In this document: positions 19,075 to 28,278 of the stretch, piece by piece
How the letters are laid out: each line of letters starts with the position of its first letter
How positions within the stretch are numbered: the first letter of the stretch is position 1
Assembly: GCA_963830775.1 (NCBI GenBank)
Contig: CAWHNT010000024.1
Coordinates: 186,001 to 250,000, forward strand
Direction of reading: 5' to 3'
Source of the DNA: CAWHNT01 sp963830775
GTDB taxonomy: Bacteria > Pseudomonadota > Alphaproteobacteria > Geminicoccales > Geminicoccaceae
DNA: 64,000 nucleotides
Notes under the pieces: model-generated
Databases searched by the model: none
Seen by the model: the letters and a program-made list of their open reading frames with translations, nothing else
Told to the model about the DNA's origin: nothing
Position numbers and translations under genes: made by a program

Positions 19075-19833
19075 ATGTATCTCGAGAAGTACGACCTGAA
19101 GGGCCGGGTTGCCGTCGTCACCGGCGGCGGTCAGGGGATCGGCCTCGCCTGCGCCCGGGCCTTGGGCGAGGCCGGGGCCGAGGTGATCGTGGCCGACCTC
19201 CTGGCCGAGCGTGCCCAGAGTGCCGTGGCCGAACTCACGGGCCTGGGCCTGAAGGCCAAGCCCCTCCAGCTCGACGTCACCGATTCCGCCGCCGTCGAGC
19301 GTGCCGCCCAGCAGTTCCCGGCCGACATCCTGGTCAACAATGCCGGCATCGCGAAGAGCAACGTCAAGGCCGAGGACACCAGCGACGAGCACTGGCGCCT
19401 CCACATGGAGGTGAACCTCAACGGCGTCTTCTGGTGCTGCCGCTCCTGGGGCAAGGGCATGCTGGAGCGCGGCAAGGGCTCGATCGTGAATATCGGCTCG
19501 ATGTCCGGCTTCATCGTCAACAAGCCCCAGCCCCAGTCCTTCTACAACGCCTCCAAGGCGGCCGTGCACCACCTCACCAGATCGCTCGCCTGCGAGTGGG
19601 GCCAGCGCGGCGTGCGGGTGAACGCGGTGGCACCGACCTATATCGAGACGCCGCTCACCAAGTTCGGCATGGAAGACCAGAGCATGTACCCGACCTGGAT
19701 GGAGATGACGCCCATGGGGCGCGTCGGCCAGCCGGAGGAGATCGCCTCCACCGTGCTCTTCCTCGCCGCCGATGCCTCGAGCCTGCTCACCGGCAGCATC
19801 GTGCTCGCCGACGCCGGCTACACCTGCTGGTAG
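19075..19833 (+). CDS. SDR-family polyol dehydrogenase
   Basis: 252 aa short-chain dehydrogenase. Cofactor motif TGGGQGIG near residue 18, NNAG near 88, catalytic Ser in NIGSMSG and the YNASK catalytic pair near 160. Position between mannitol and sorbitol dehydrogenase genes suggests a second polyol (for example arabinitol or xylitol) as substrate; this is inference. It starts 13 bases after mtlK and ends 8 bases before polS. Confidence 0.85.
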   Translation: MYLEKYDLKGRVAVVTGGGQGIGLACARALGEAGAEVIVADLLAERAQSAVAELTGLGLKAKPLQLDVTDSAAVERAAQQFPADILVNNAGIAKSNVKAEDTSDEHWRLHMEVNLNGVFWCCRSWGKGMLERGKGSIVNIGSMSGFIVNKPQPQSFYNASKAAVHHLTRSLACEWGQRGVRVNAVAPTYIETPLTKFGMEDQSMYPTWMEMTPMGRVGQPEEIASTVLFLAADASSLLTGSIVLADAGYTCW

Positions 19834-19841
19834 GACCCACG

Positions 19842-20613
19842 ATGAAGCTCAAGGACAAGGTTGCGGTCATCACCGGCGGCGGCCGCGGCATCGGCCGGGC
19901 CATCGCCGAGCGCTACGCCGACGAGGGTGCCCGCGTCGTCGTCGCCGACATCCTGGAGAAGGACATCCAGGAGACCGCCCAGGCGATCGGTCGCGGCGCC
20001 GTCCCCGTCCGTGTGGACGTGACCAGCCGCACCTCGATCGACGCCATGGTCGAGAAGGCCGTGGCCGAGGCCGGCGGCATCGACATCCTGGTCAACGGTG
20101 CCGCCATCTTCGACATGGCCCCGCTCCTCGACATCACCGAGGAGAGCTACGACCGCCAGTTCGCCGTCAACGTGAAGGGCCTCCTCTTCACCCTCCAGGC
20201 CGTGGCCCGCCAGATGGTGGCCCAGGGCCGCGGCGGGAAGATCATCAACTTCTCCAGCCAGGCCGGCCGCCGCGGCGAGGCCCTGGTCGCCGTCTACTGC
20301 GCCTCCAAGGCCGCCGTCATCAGCATCACCCAGTCGGCGGGCCTCGCCCTCATCAAGCACGGCATCAACGTCAACGGCATCGCCCCGGGCGTGATCGACA
20401 CGCCGATGTGGGACCATGTCGATTCCCTCTTCGCCAAGTACGAAGGCCTCCAGCCCGGCGAGAAGAAACGCCAGCGTCGGCCAGGCCGTCCCCTACGGCC
20501 GCATGGGCCTGCCCGAGGACATGACCGGTGCCGCCCTCTTCCTGGCTTCATCGGATGCCGACTACATCGTGGCGCAGACGCTCAACGTCGACGGCGGCAA
20601 CTGGATGAGCTGA
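19842..20613 (+). CDS. polS: Sorbitol dehydrogenase (SDR), with frameshift
   Basis: ATG 19842 opens a polyol SDR with TGGGRGIG, the family's NGAAIFD in place of NNAG, SSQAGRRGEAL and YCASK, typical of PolS/SmoS L-iditol/sorbitol 2-dehydrogenases. The frame breaks after PGEKK near 20471; the +1-shifted frame continues SVGQAVPYGRMGLPEDMTG to the correct family ending DGGNWMS at 20613. One extra C explains it. The total of about 256 aa is the normal length, so a sequencing error is the simplest reading. It converts sorbitol to fructose and is the last gene of the polyol operon. Confidence 0.82.
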
Positions 20614-20711
20614 CCGCCGGGCCGGTGCCGTCGGCGAACACCAACCGGTGAAGTGTCATCATCCCTAGAGTTGGACCGTAACGGTAGGCTCCAGGGGCAG
20701 CTGCAGGCAGT

Positions 20712-21484
20712 ATGGTGGGTACAAACGTCTTCTTCTCTATCCCGCTCGCCGCGAAGCGTGATGAGGCTGGCTGGCGCGTGGCATGCGCGCTCCTGCGCAA
20801 CACGCTGCGCTCGATCCTGCGGCAGAGCGATCCCCTGCTCCAGGTCGTCATCACCGGGCACGACCGGCCGGCGATCCCCGAGCTCGACGATCCACGCGTG
20901 ACCTTCCTGGCTGCCCCGTTCGACCCGCCTCGGCACCAGGACGAATTCAGGCCTGACAAGCATCGCAAACGAGGGCACAGCGCCCGACACATCCGGGCAC
21001 TAGGTGGCGGCTACATCGTCCTCATGGATGCTGACGACCTCGTCTCGCGTCACCTGGTCTGGTACATCCGCGGCAAGGCCATCCCAACGGCTACATCTTC
21101 AAGCACGGCTACTCGATGGACTGGGAATCGAGCGCCATAGCGCCGCTGCCGGGCTCGATGGGCATCGACTTCGACCGTTATTGTGGCAGCTGTGCCGCCA
21201 TTCATTTCACGCCGGACGAGATCGCTGCACGCGAAGAGGACCATCTCTCCACCTATCACGAGCAGTTCAGAAACCACGGCAAGGTCGAGCAGGTGGCGGC
21301 CCGGCTGGGACGGCCCTTGCAGCCAATCCCGTTCCCGGCCGCGGTCTACCTCGTCAACACCTCGCAGAACCTCTCCTTATCCAGGGGCGTCGCACACATG
21401 GAGTGGCGGCTCGGCCGGATCAGCGAAGGACAGGTCCCACTCACGCGGGACCTAGATGCCGTAACGGGCCTGGGCCGGGGGTGA
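20712..21484 (+). CDS. GT-A-type glycosyltransferase, frameshifted and possibly truncated
   Basis: Two frames join to one protein: ATG 20712 gives TNVFFSIPLAA, SILRQSDP, VVITGHDRP and the DADD metal-binding motif (MDADDLVSRHLVWY), then after a single-base change near 21080 the other frame gives HPNGYIFKHGYSMDW to 21484. These are features of a GT-A/GT2-like transferase often annotated as glycosyltransferase family A. The last 20 or so residues look unlike the family and run into the IS110 left end, so the 3' end may have been replaced by the insertion. Confidence 0.6.
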
Positions 21485-21494
21485 CCGGCGGGGC

Positions 21495-21565
21495 GGCTGT
21501 CCCTCAGGGTGATGGTGTGTGCGGGGTCCGAACGGGTCGGCCCCAGGCATCATCGAGGGACAGCC
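21495..21565 (+). ncRNA. Structured leader of IS110 element 1 (candidate bridge RNA)
   Basis: GGCTGTCCCTC (21495-21505) is perfectly inverted as GAGGGACAGCC (21555-21565), and the right arm abuts the transposase ATG at 21566. Inside lies a second stem, GGGG-T-CCGA (21523-21531) with TCGGCCCC (21537-21544), closing the 5-base loop ACGGG. IS110 elements are known to express a structured bridge RNA from the non-coding end next to the transposase. That this segment is such an RNA, or part of one, is inferred from position and fold. Confidence 0.4.
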
Positions 21566-22597
21566 ATGGAGCATTATGCCGGGATCGACGTCTCGCTGGA
21601 GCGGAGCAGCGTGTGCGTGGTCGACGCGACAGGGCGGATCGTGTGCGAGGACAAGGTGGCGAGCGAGCCGGAGGCGCTGGCCAGGTTCTTCGCGGGGCTC
21701 GGCTTGGCGCTGACCCGCATCGGACTGGAAGCCGGGCCGCTCTCGCAATGGCTGCACGCCGGCTTGAGCGAGGCGGGCTTCGAAGCGGTGCTGCTGGAGA
21801 CGCGGCATGTGAAGGCAGCACTTTCGGCCATGATCGTGAAGACAGACCGGAAGGATGCCCGCGGCATCGCCCAGCTCTTGCGCATGGGCTGGTACCGGCC
21901 CGTGCATTGCAAGTCGCCTCTGGCACAGGAGATCCGGGCCTTGCTGGTCGGGCGCAAGCTCCTGCAGGGCAAGCTCGTGGATGTCGAGCTCAGCATCCGC
22001 GGCATCCTGCGCGGCTTCGGGCTCAAGCTGGGCGAGGTGAGCAAGGGCCGGTTTGCGGCCCGGGTCCGCGAACTCATCGCAGGCCAGCTGATGCTGGAGC
22101 GGGTGATCGAGCCGATGCTGCGTGCCCGTGACGCGCTGCGGGCCGAGTACCAGGTCCTGCACCGGGCAGTGCTGGCGATCGTGCGCGAGGACGCGGTCTG
22201 CCGGCGACTGATGAGCGTACCGGGTGTTGGTGCGCTGGTCGCGGTCACCTTCGCCTCGGCAGTCGATGACCCAAGCCGGTTCCGTCGCTCGCGCGACGTC
22301 GGCGCCCACTTCGGGCTGACACCCAAGAAGTACCAGTCCGGCGAGACCGATGTAACCGGCGGGATCAGCAAGGTGGGGGACGCGATGGTGCGGGCGGCCC
22401 TCTACGAGGCGGCGAACGTGATGCTGACCCAGGCGGGCCGGTTCTCGACCTTGAAGCGGTGGGCGCTGGGTGTGGCGCAGCGTCGGGGCATGCGGCGGGC
22501 CAAGGTGGCGCTGGCGCGCAAGCTGGCGACCGTCCTCCATCGTCTCTGGGCCGACGGGAGCGAGTTCCGCTTTGGCAAGGAGGCGGCAGCGGCATGA
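21566..22597 (+). mobile_element. IS110-family transposase (element 1)
   Basis: 343 aa from ATG 21566. N-terminal RuvC-like DEDD domain: D in YAGIDVSLE, E in GLEAGP, and DRKDA near residue 92. The C-terminal Transposase_20 domain has SVPGVGALVAVTFASA near 212 and YQSGETD then GGISKVGD with the catalytic-Ser region. Intact and full length. Such elements recombine through a bridge RNA without terminal inverted repeats. It lies head-to-tail with a second, different IS110 370 bases on. Confidence 0.92.
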
Positions 22598-22644
22598 CAT
22601 GACCGTCTAGCGGAAGGAGACAGCTTCGGAGCGGGCTCGGATCG

Positions 22645-22681
22645 TCCCGCTTCCCCGAGGTCCCGTCGCCGGGACGCGGGA
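22645..22681 (+). other. Nested hairpin downstream of IS110 element 1
   Basis: In the non-coding stretch 22598-22860, GTCCCG-TCGC-CGGGAC (22660-22675) forms a perfect 6-base stem with a 4-base loop, and TCCCGC (22645-22650) pairs with GCGGGA (22676-22681), with a 9-base bulge on the left. It is either a terminator-like structure for element 1 or part of a non-coding element end. No T-run follows. Confidence 0.4.
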
Positions 22682-22863
22682 ACCGGCAAGGCCGCACATG
22701 GGGACGCAGCTCGCGAGATGACTGCGCGACCCTAGATTGGCCCGCCGGCTCCCCTCTGATGGCATAGTGTGGCGGACTTGGCGCCGACCACGGACAGAAG
22801 CACGAGCCCGGCGGCAGGATGGTCACTCGAGGGGCTTGACGCACGACGGCCCGTTACAGAAGA

Positions 22864-22970
22864 CCCCATGTCCCTCTGTCAGCGATGGGGTGGCTCGTCT
22901 CTGATCATGTCGTTGGACGAGGGTTGCGCCGGGTAGGCCGGTGCCGAGCCTCAGACATGGGAGACGAGCC
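22864..22970 (+). ncRNA. Structured leader of IS110 element 2 (candidate bridge RNA)
   Basis: A hairpin CCCCAT (22864-22869)/ATGGGG (22885-22890) is followed by GGCTCGTCTC (22892-22901), inverted as GAGACGAGCC (22961-22970) directly against the GTG start at 22971. The left arm can also pair six bases with GACGAG at 22916-22921, so alternative folds are possible. The first loop contains TGTCCCTC then GATGG, as in the element 1 leader. Assignment as bridge RNA rests on position, fold and the parallel with element 1. Confidence 0.4.
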
Positions 22971-24092
22971 GTGGGAGAGGATAGGACGGTGTGCGTTGGC
23001 CTGGATACGCACAAGGCCAAGATCGCGGTGGCGGTGGCCGAGCCCGGACGCGCGGGCGAGGTGCGCTTTCATGGCGAGATCGCCAACCAGCCCGATACCG
23101 TGCGGCGCCTGATCGAGCAACTGGCAGACAAGCACGGCCAGCTCAGGGTCTGCTACGAGGCCGGTCCTTGTGGCTACGGCTTGCAGCGGCAGATCACCGC
23201 CCTCGGCCATGACTGCACGGTGGTGGCACCCTCGCTGGTTCCAGTGCGGGCGGGCAACCGGGTCAAGACCAACCGCCGCGATGCGGTCACGCTGGCCCGG
23301 CTGCACCGTGCCGGCGAGCTGACCGCGGTGTGGGTGCCCGATCCGACGCACGAGGCGATGCGCGACCTGGTTCGGGCACGCACGGCCGCCATGGAGACGG
23401 TGCGCCGGGCACGGCAGCAGCTTCAGGGCTTCCTCTTGCGCCACGATCGGGTGTTCACCGGCCGCAAAGCCTGGTCGCCGGCCCATCGGCGCTGGCTGGC
23501 GGGGCTGCGCTTTGCCCATCCCGCCCAGCAGATCGTGCTCCAGGAGCAGATCGATGCCGTCGCCGAGGCCGAGCGCCGCCGCGACCGCCTGGGCCAGCAG
23601 ATCAGGGAGCTGGTGCCGGACTGGTCGCTGGCGCCGGTGGTCACCGCCTTGCAGGCGATGCGTGGCATCGCGTTCTTCTCGGCAGTGGTGCTGGCGGCCG
23701 AGGTCGGCGACTTCCGCCGCTTCGCCACCCCCCGGCAGCTGATGGCCTGGCTGGGCCTGGTGCCGTCCGAGCATTCGAGCGGCTCCAAGGTTGAGCGCGG
23801 CGGCATCACCAAGGCCGGGAATGGCCGGGCACGCCGGGTGCTGGTCGAGGGAGCCTGGAGCTATCGCTTCCCGGCGCGGGTCACGAGCCTGATCCAGGCT
23901 CGCCTCGATCAGGCGCCAGAAGAGGTGCGGGCAATTGCCTGGAAGGCGCAGCTCCGGCTGTGTGCCCGCTTCCGGCGGCTCGTGGCGGCCGGCAAGAACG
24001 TCAACGTGGTCACCACCGCGGTCGCCCGCGAGATGGCGGCCTTCGCCTGGGCGATCGCGTGCCAGGTCCAGCCCAGGGAGGCTGCCGCCTGA
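22971..24092 (+). mobile_element. IS110-family transposase (element 2)
   Basis: 373 aa from GTG 22971, preceded by GGGAGA. DEDD catalytic residues appear in CVGLDTHKAK, CYEAGPCGYGL and KTNRRDAVTLARL; the C-terminal domain has MRGIAFFSAVVLAAEVGDF and LMAWLGLVPSEHSSG followed by GGITKAGN. Full length and uninterrupted. It belongs to a different IS110 subgroup from element 1 (low identity by eye), so two separate insertions occurred at this spot. Confidence 0.92.
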
Positions 24093-24485
24093 GGCGGTCA
24101 TCCATCCCGACCATGAGCAAGGAGAACGACCGCATCCACACCTGAACAGGATCACGCATGGCCGGGGGCGGCGCACGGAGGGGAACCCTCGTGGTCCACT
24201 ATGTGACCGGTCACCGACGTCCCGCTCCTAGACCGAGGCAGCCCCGAGACGGAACAGGGTCCTGCGGTAGCCAACCCGCGCATCAGAGTTTGCTCGACCG
24301 TCGTCTTCAGCACCGCCCCCTGCCATGCGCGATCCTCAGCCTCGTATCTGCTGCCGAACCGATCGGGAGACGAACGCTCATGCCTTACGCCCTGGAAAAG
24401 GGACATGAGAGTGGACGAGTTCTCGCTTGCTCCGGTCCTGGCCTCGTCCTGCCTGCTCCGATCCGCCCGCCCGGCGGCAGCATCG
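24093..24485. other. Non-coding stretch after IS110 element 2
   Basis: No convincing gene. It contains a perfect 12-base palindrome GTGACCGGTCAC (24203-24214). Part probably belongs to the right end of element 2; the boundary cannot be set without a second copy. A minus-strand frame at 24152-24406 is open but resembles no family I recognise. Confidence 0.3.
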
Positions 24486-25190
24486 TCAGCCTGACGCCGC
24501 CGCCTTCCGCCACACCATCGAGAAGCTCACCGGATGGAAGCGGAACCGCTCCCATTTCGGCTTCTTGGCGATCCACGCATCGTCCACCACGCCCTCGTCC
24601 ATCTCGGCCAGCGTCCAGCCAGCGGCAAACGCCGCCTTGGCATGGTCGCTCAGCAGGTGGACGTAGCTCTCCACCCCGACCGGCTCGCCGCCCTGGCGGT
24701 TGAAGTGGGTCGGGATGCCGTTGAGCAGGAAATGCGAATGGTAGCCGACGGTCACGAACGTCCCTGAGGGTGCGGCCAGCCTCGCCGCTTCACGATAGAG
24801 CGGGCGCAGGTCGGCCAGGTGCTCGTCCGCCAGCACCTCGATCAGGAGGTCGTAGGCGCCGGGCTCGAGGCCGGTCTCCAGCATGCTGGCCTCGATTAGA
24901 CGGTCGTAGACGCCCTTGGCTCGGGCCCGCGCCAGCATCTCGGGCGTGAAGTCGAGCCCGTCCAGCCGCCGCACGCCCCGGCCCCTGAGCCAGACGCCGA
25001 TCCGGCCCGTGCCGCAGGCGAGGTCGAGCGCATGGCTGGCACCGGCCCAGTCCACCGTGCCGATGCGGTCCAGGAGGCGGATGTCCATCTCGTCCTGGAC
25101 CACCTCCTCATAAGTCTCCGCCCACTCCCGATAGCCGTCCTGCACGGCCAGCATCGGATAGCGGCGCACGTCGAAATGCGAGAAGTCCAT
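24486..25190 (-). CDS. Class I SAM-dependent methyltransferase
   Basis: 234 aa. Motif I is LDLACGTGRIGVWL near residue 56, followed by LDGLDFTPEMLARA (motif II region) and LIEVLADEHL. Segments such as GYREWAETYEEVVQDEMD at the start resemble small-molecule methyltransferases of the Methyltransf_11/25 type. The late GYHSHFLLNGIPTHFN segment may shape the substrate pocket. Substrate unknown. It diverges from the exbB operon across a 132-base gap. Confidence 0.8.
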   Translation of the reverse strand: MDFSHFDVRRYPMLAVQDGYREWAETYEEVVQDEMDIRLLDRIGTVDWAGASHALDLACGTGRIGVWLRGRGVRRLDGLDFTPEMLARARAKGVYDRLIEASMLETGLEPGAYDLLIEVLADEHLADLRPLYREAARLAAPSGTFVTVGYHSHFLLNGIPTHFNRQGGEPVGVESYVHLLSDHAKAAFAAGWTLAEMDEGVVDDAWIAKKPKWERFRFHPVSFSMVWRKAAASG

Positions 25191-25322
25191 GGCCGGCTTC
25201 GCTCCCTTGGTTGGCTGATCTCTATAGTGTTTCTAACCGCTTCCGCCTCCCCATGCCGTTGCCGGAAAGTCCCGGACGATGCAGGTGACGCCCTGCCAAG
25301 CGACGGGGTGGGAGCGACGGGA

Positions 25323-25739
25323 TTGAGGCTGGTAACGGGCTGGCTCGCGGGTGCGGCACTGGCACTCGCAGGCGAGGGCAGCGCGGCTGCGGAGCCCGCC
25401 GCCCTGGCACTCGAGCTCAACAAGCTGGAGAAGGCCGGCGAGGCCTGCCGGGTCTATCTCTCCTTGCGCAACGATGGCGACGTCTACGACAGCTTCAAGC
25501 TCGACCTCGTGCTGTTCGGCACGGACGGCATCATCGCCCGGCGGCTGACGGCCGAGATCGGGCCGCTGCGGGCGCGCAAGCGGACCGTGAAGCTGTTCGA
25601 CGTGCCCGGCCTCGACTGCGGCGGCATCGGCAGCGTGCTCGTCAACGACGTGCTGGAATGCCGGCCGGTGGCCGATTCGGCCGAATGCCTGCAGCGCCTG
25701 CAGCTCAGCTCGCGAGCACCCGTCGAGCTGATGCGCTAG
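25323..25739 (+). CDS. Small exported protein at head of exbB-exbD-tonB operon
   Basis: 138 aa from TTG 25323, with GGGAG 9 bases upstream; translation starting here gives a good signal peptide (MRLVTGWLAGAALALAGEGS). The mature part (LEKAGEACRVYLSLRNDGDV, then two Cys in LDCGGIG and LECRPV) resembles the conserved hypothetical periplasmic proteins encoded just upstream of exbB in alphaproteobacteria. Its stop is 8 bases before exbB. A periplasmic accessory of the energy-transduction complex is possible but unproven. Confidence 0.7.
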   Translation: MRLVTGWLAGAALALAGEGSAAAEPAALALELNKLEKAGEACRVYLSLRNDGDVYDSFKLDLVLFGTDGIIARRLTAEIGPLRARKRTVKLFDVPGLDCGGIGSVLVNDVLECRPVADSAECLQRLQLSSRAPVELMR

Positions 25740-25747
25740 GCCTCCCC

Positions 25748-26470
25748 ATGGAGCCGAGCCCGCAACCAACGCCGCTGCCGCCTCTGCCGGTGGAGGCCGT
25801 GCACGACCTTTCGATGATGGGCCTGATCCTGGCGGCCGATCCGATCGTCCAGGGCGTCATGGTGCTGCTGGCCCTCTCGTCGGTGGTCTGCTGGGCGATC
25901 ATCCTCGACAAGCTGTTCCGCGTCGGCGGCTTGCGGCGGCAGGCGCGCATGCTCGAGAGCGTGGCGCAGGCGCCGACGCTGGCACGGCGCCCCGGCGAGA
26001 CGTCGGGCTTGGCTGGTGCCGTGTGCGCCGTCGCGCAGGAGGCGTGGGCCGACTGGACCGAGGGCCAGGAGAGCCGGGCCGAGTACCGCGACCGGCTGGA
26101 GCGCGCGATGCGGGCACGCGTGGCGGAGGAGCTGCGGCGGGTCGAGCCCGGCCTGCCCTTCCTGGCCACCGTGGGCTCGGCCGCCCCCTTCATCGGCCTG
26201 TTCGGCACCGTCTGGGGCATCATGAGCAGCTTCACGGCGATCGCCCAGTCGAACGACACCAGCCTTGCCGTGGTGGCACCCGGCATCGCGGAGGCGCTCT
26301 TCGCCACCGCCATCGGCCTCGTCGCCGCCATCCCGGCCGTGATCGCCTACAACAAGCTGACCACGGCACTGGGCCGCGCCGCCCAGCGCCTGAACGCAGC
26401 GGCCGCCACGATCGGGGGCCGGCTCGCACGCCACCCGCCGCAGCAGGCCCACGGCCGGGCGGTCGTCTGA
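25748..26470 (+). CDS. exbB: ExbB/TolQ/MotA proton-channel protein
   Basis: 240 aa. Three membrane segments: about 37-60, 145-170 and 185-205. The conserved FLATVGSAAPFIGLFGTVWGIM and GIAEALFATAIGLVAAIPAV stretches line the proton path. Together with ExbD it converts proton-motive force into motion of TonB. Start ATG 25748; the stop overlaps the exbD start (TGATG). Confidence 0.92.
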   Translation: MEPSPQPTPLPPLPVEAVHDLSMMGLILAADPIVQGVMVLLALSSVVCWAIILDKLFRVGGLRRQARMLESVAQAPTLARRPGETSGLAGAVCAVAQEAWADWTEGQESRAEYRDRLERAMRARVAEELRRVEPGLPFLATVGSAAPFIGLFGTVWGIMSSFTAIAQSNDTSLAVVAPGIAEALFATAIGLVAAIPAVIAYNKLTTALGRAAQRLNAAAATIGGRLARHPPQQAHGRAVV

Positions 26471-26907
26471 TGGCGATGGGCCCCGTCCCCGCCGCCGAGG
26501 AAGGCAGCTACCGGCCGATGGCCGAGATCAACGTCACCCCTCTGGTCGACGTGATGCTCGTGCTGCTGATCATCTTCATGGTGGCCGCACCCTTGATGAT
26601 GGTGGGCGTGCCGGTCCAGCTGCCGCAAACGAGTGCTGCCAAGGTCGGGCAGACGAAGAAGCCCGTGGTCGTCAGCGTCACCCGCACGGGCGAGATCTAC
26701 CTGCGCGAGGAGCCGGTGCCGCCGGACGGCCTGGTCCAGCGGCTGGCGGCGCTCAAGGCCGAGGCCGGCGATGCCGTGGTCTATGTCCGCGGCGATCGCG
26801 GCATCGAGTATGGCCGGGTGATGACGGTGCTGGGCCAGGTCGGGCAGGCCGGGTTCGCCAAGGTCTCGCTCATCGCCGAAGCGCAGGCCGGCGCGCCAGC
26901 TCCCTAG
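26470..26907 (+). CDS. exbD: ExbD/TolR biopolymer-transport protein
   Basis: 145 aa with one N-terminal membrane segment carrying the proton-binding Asp in NVTPLVDVMLVLLIIFMV, then a periplasmic domain ending in VYVRGDRGIEYGRVMTVL, typical of ExbD. ATG 26470 overlaps the exbB stop, so the two are translationally coupled. Confidence 0.93.
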   Translation: MAMGPVPAAEEGSYRPMAEINVTPLVDVMLVLLIIFMVAAPLMMVGVPVQLPQTSAAKVGQTKKPVVVSVTRTGEIYLREEPVPPDGLVQRLAALKAEAGDAVVYVRGDRGIEYGRVMTVLGQVGQAGFAKVSLIAEAQAGAPAP

Positions 26908-26910
26908 ACC

Positions 26911-27974
26911 ATGCGAGCCTTCCGCACCTGGGCCCTCCTGATCTCGCTGGCGGGCCATCTGGGTCTCGTCGCCTGGCTCCTCCACAAGCCGCCCGGAGCA
27001 GGGAGCGGTGAGCGCAGGGCTCGGCGGCATCGAGGTCGCCATGGCTCCCTCAGGCGGCGCGCCCGGTGCCACTGTCCCCACGGCACCGCCCGTAGCCGCA
27101 GCCGCCGTTCCGGTCGAGACCGCGACACCGGTCGACCAGGCACAGCCCGTGGAGGCCGTCGAGCCGCCTCCCCCGCCGGCGGCGGCTGTCGACGACCGAG
27201 CTGCCGCCCGTCATCGGTTCGACGGCGGGCGAGGAAGTGGCCGCGGTAGAGCCCGAGCGCGCGGAGACCCGCACCACAGGGCCCGCCACCGAGGCTGGCA
27301 CGGTGGAAGCCGAAGCGGCCGAGATCCCCTCTCCGGAGAGGCAAGCCGTCGCGACGGAGCCGGAGCAGGGCGCGCCGATCGACGGTCCAGGCGAGGCCCG
27401 TGCCGTCGAGCCGGAGGTGGTCCAGACCCAGGAGATGCGGCCAGCTCCGACGCCGGCGGCAAAGCCCGTGATCCGGCCACGGCTGCGCGAGGTGGCGCAG
27501 CGGCCACCACCCCTGCCCCAGCCTGCTACGGTCCCGCCGGCGCCCACGCCTTCCGCGCTGGCCGAGGTCCAGACTGCTGCGCCGGCACCCACCACGGCAC
27601 CGCCGGGCGCGTCGGGACTGGCAGGGAATACCCGAACGGCCGATGCCGGCAGCGACGGTGGCCCGGCCGGCGGCGGGACGCCGGGTCCATCGCCGGATTA
27701 TGTGAGCCTCCTCCAGGCCTGGCTGGCACGGCATCGCGAATACCCCCGCACCGCGCGCCTGCGGCGCCAGGAAGGGACAGCACTCCTGCGCTTCGTCATG
27801 GACCGACAGGGCCGCGTCCTGTCCTATCGCATCGAGCGCAGCTCGGGCGTCCCGGCCCTGGATCGCGCGGTGGAGGAGATGCTGGCCCGTGCGTCGCCGT
27901 TGCCGGCCATGCCGCCGGAAATCCGGAACGCGCAGCTTGAGCTCGTGGTGCCGGTCCGCTTCGAGCTGCGCTGA
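26911..27974 (+). CDS. tonB: TonB energy-transducer, with two frameshifts
   Basis: ATG 26911 gives the cytoplasmic/transmembrane start FRTWALLISLAGHLGLVAWL. Two single-base changes, near 27005 and 27195, are needed to pass through the Pro/Ala/Glu-rich periplasmic spacer (PVEAVEPPPPPAAAVDD, then PPVIGSTAGEEVAAVEPE) to the C-terminal domain at 27700-27974, which has the TonB-type LARHREYPRTARLRRQEGTA and FVMDRQGRVLSYRIERSSG. The C-terminal domain contacts TonB boxes of outer-membrane receptors. The gene follows exbD by 3 bases. Errors in the GC-rich spacer are likelier than decay. Confidence 0.75.
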
Positions 27975-28278
27975 GCGACCGACCTCTTCCCGTCGTTGTG
28001 GCAAGGCCGCCAGCGACGCGGTTCCCCCCGCTCGACAGCTCGGGGTGCGGCCGACCGCACGTGCTCTGGCAAGCTCGGTCCTGCGGCACATTATCTCGCC
28101 GGGAGCCAGAGGTTGCCGCATTTACCTCCTTCCTCTAGGGCCGCATGGTCGGGTGCCAGATGAAGAAGGACGACCACAAGAAGGGCGGCCGTGACGTGGA
28201 CACAAGCACCCCTGCGCCCCAACGTGGCTTCGTCTCGTGACAGCAACCCGCACCGCGGATCGGGGAAGGACCATCAGC
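27975..28278. other. Intergenic stretch upstream of tctC
   Basis: Separates tonB from the tct operon. The only open frame of note is a 31-codon one at 28145-28240 (MVGCQMKKDDHKKGG and on), without a good ribosome site; I do not call it a gene. The tct promoter is presumably here but I cannot point to it. Confidence 0.3.

Noticed and set aside
24152..24406. 84-codon minus-strand frame after IS110 element 2 as a passenger gene
   Set aside because: Composition does not look protein-like throughout, it has no clear ribosome site, and it probably lies in the non-coding end of the element.
28145..28240. 31-codon open frame upstream of tctC
   Set aside because: No convincing ribosome site, low-complexity Lys/Asp-rich peptide and no sign of conservation that I can judge.
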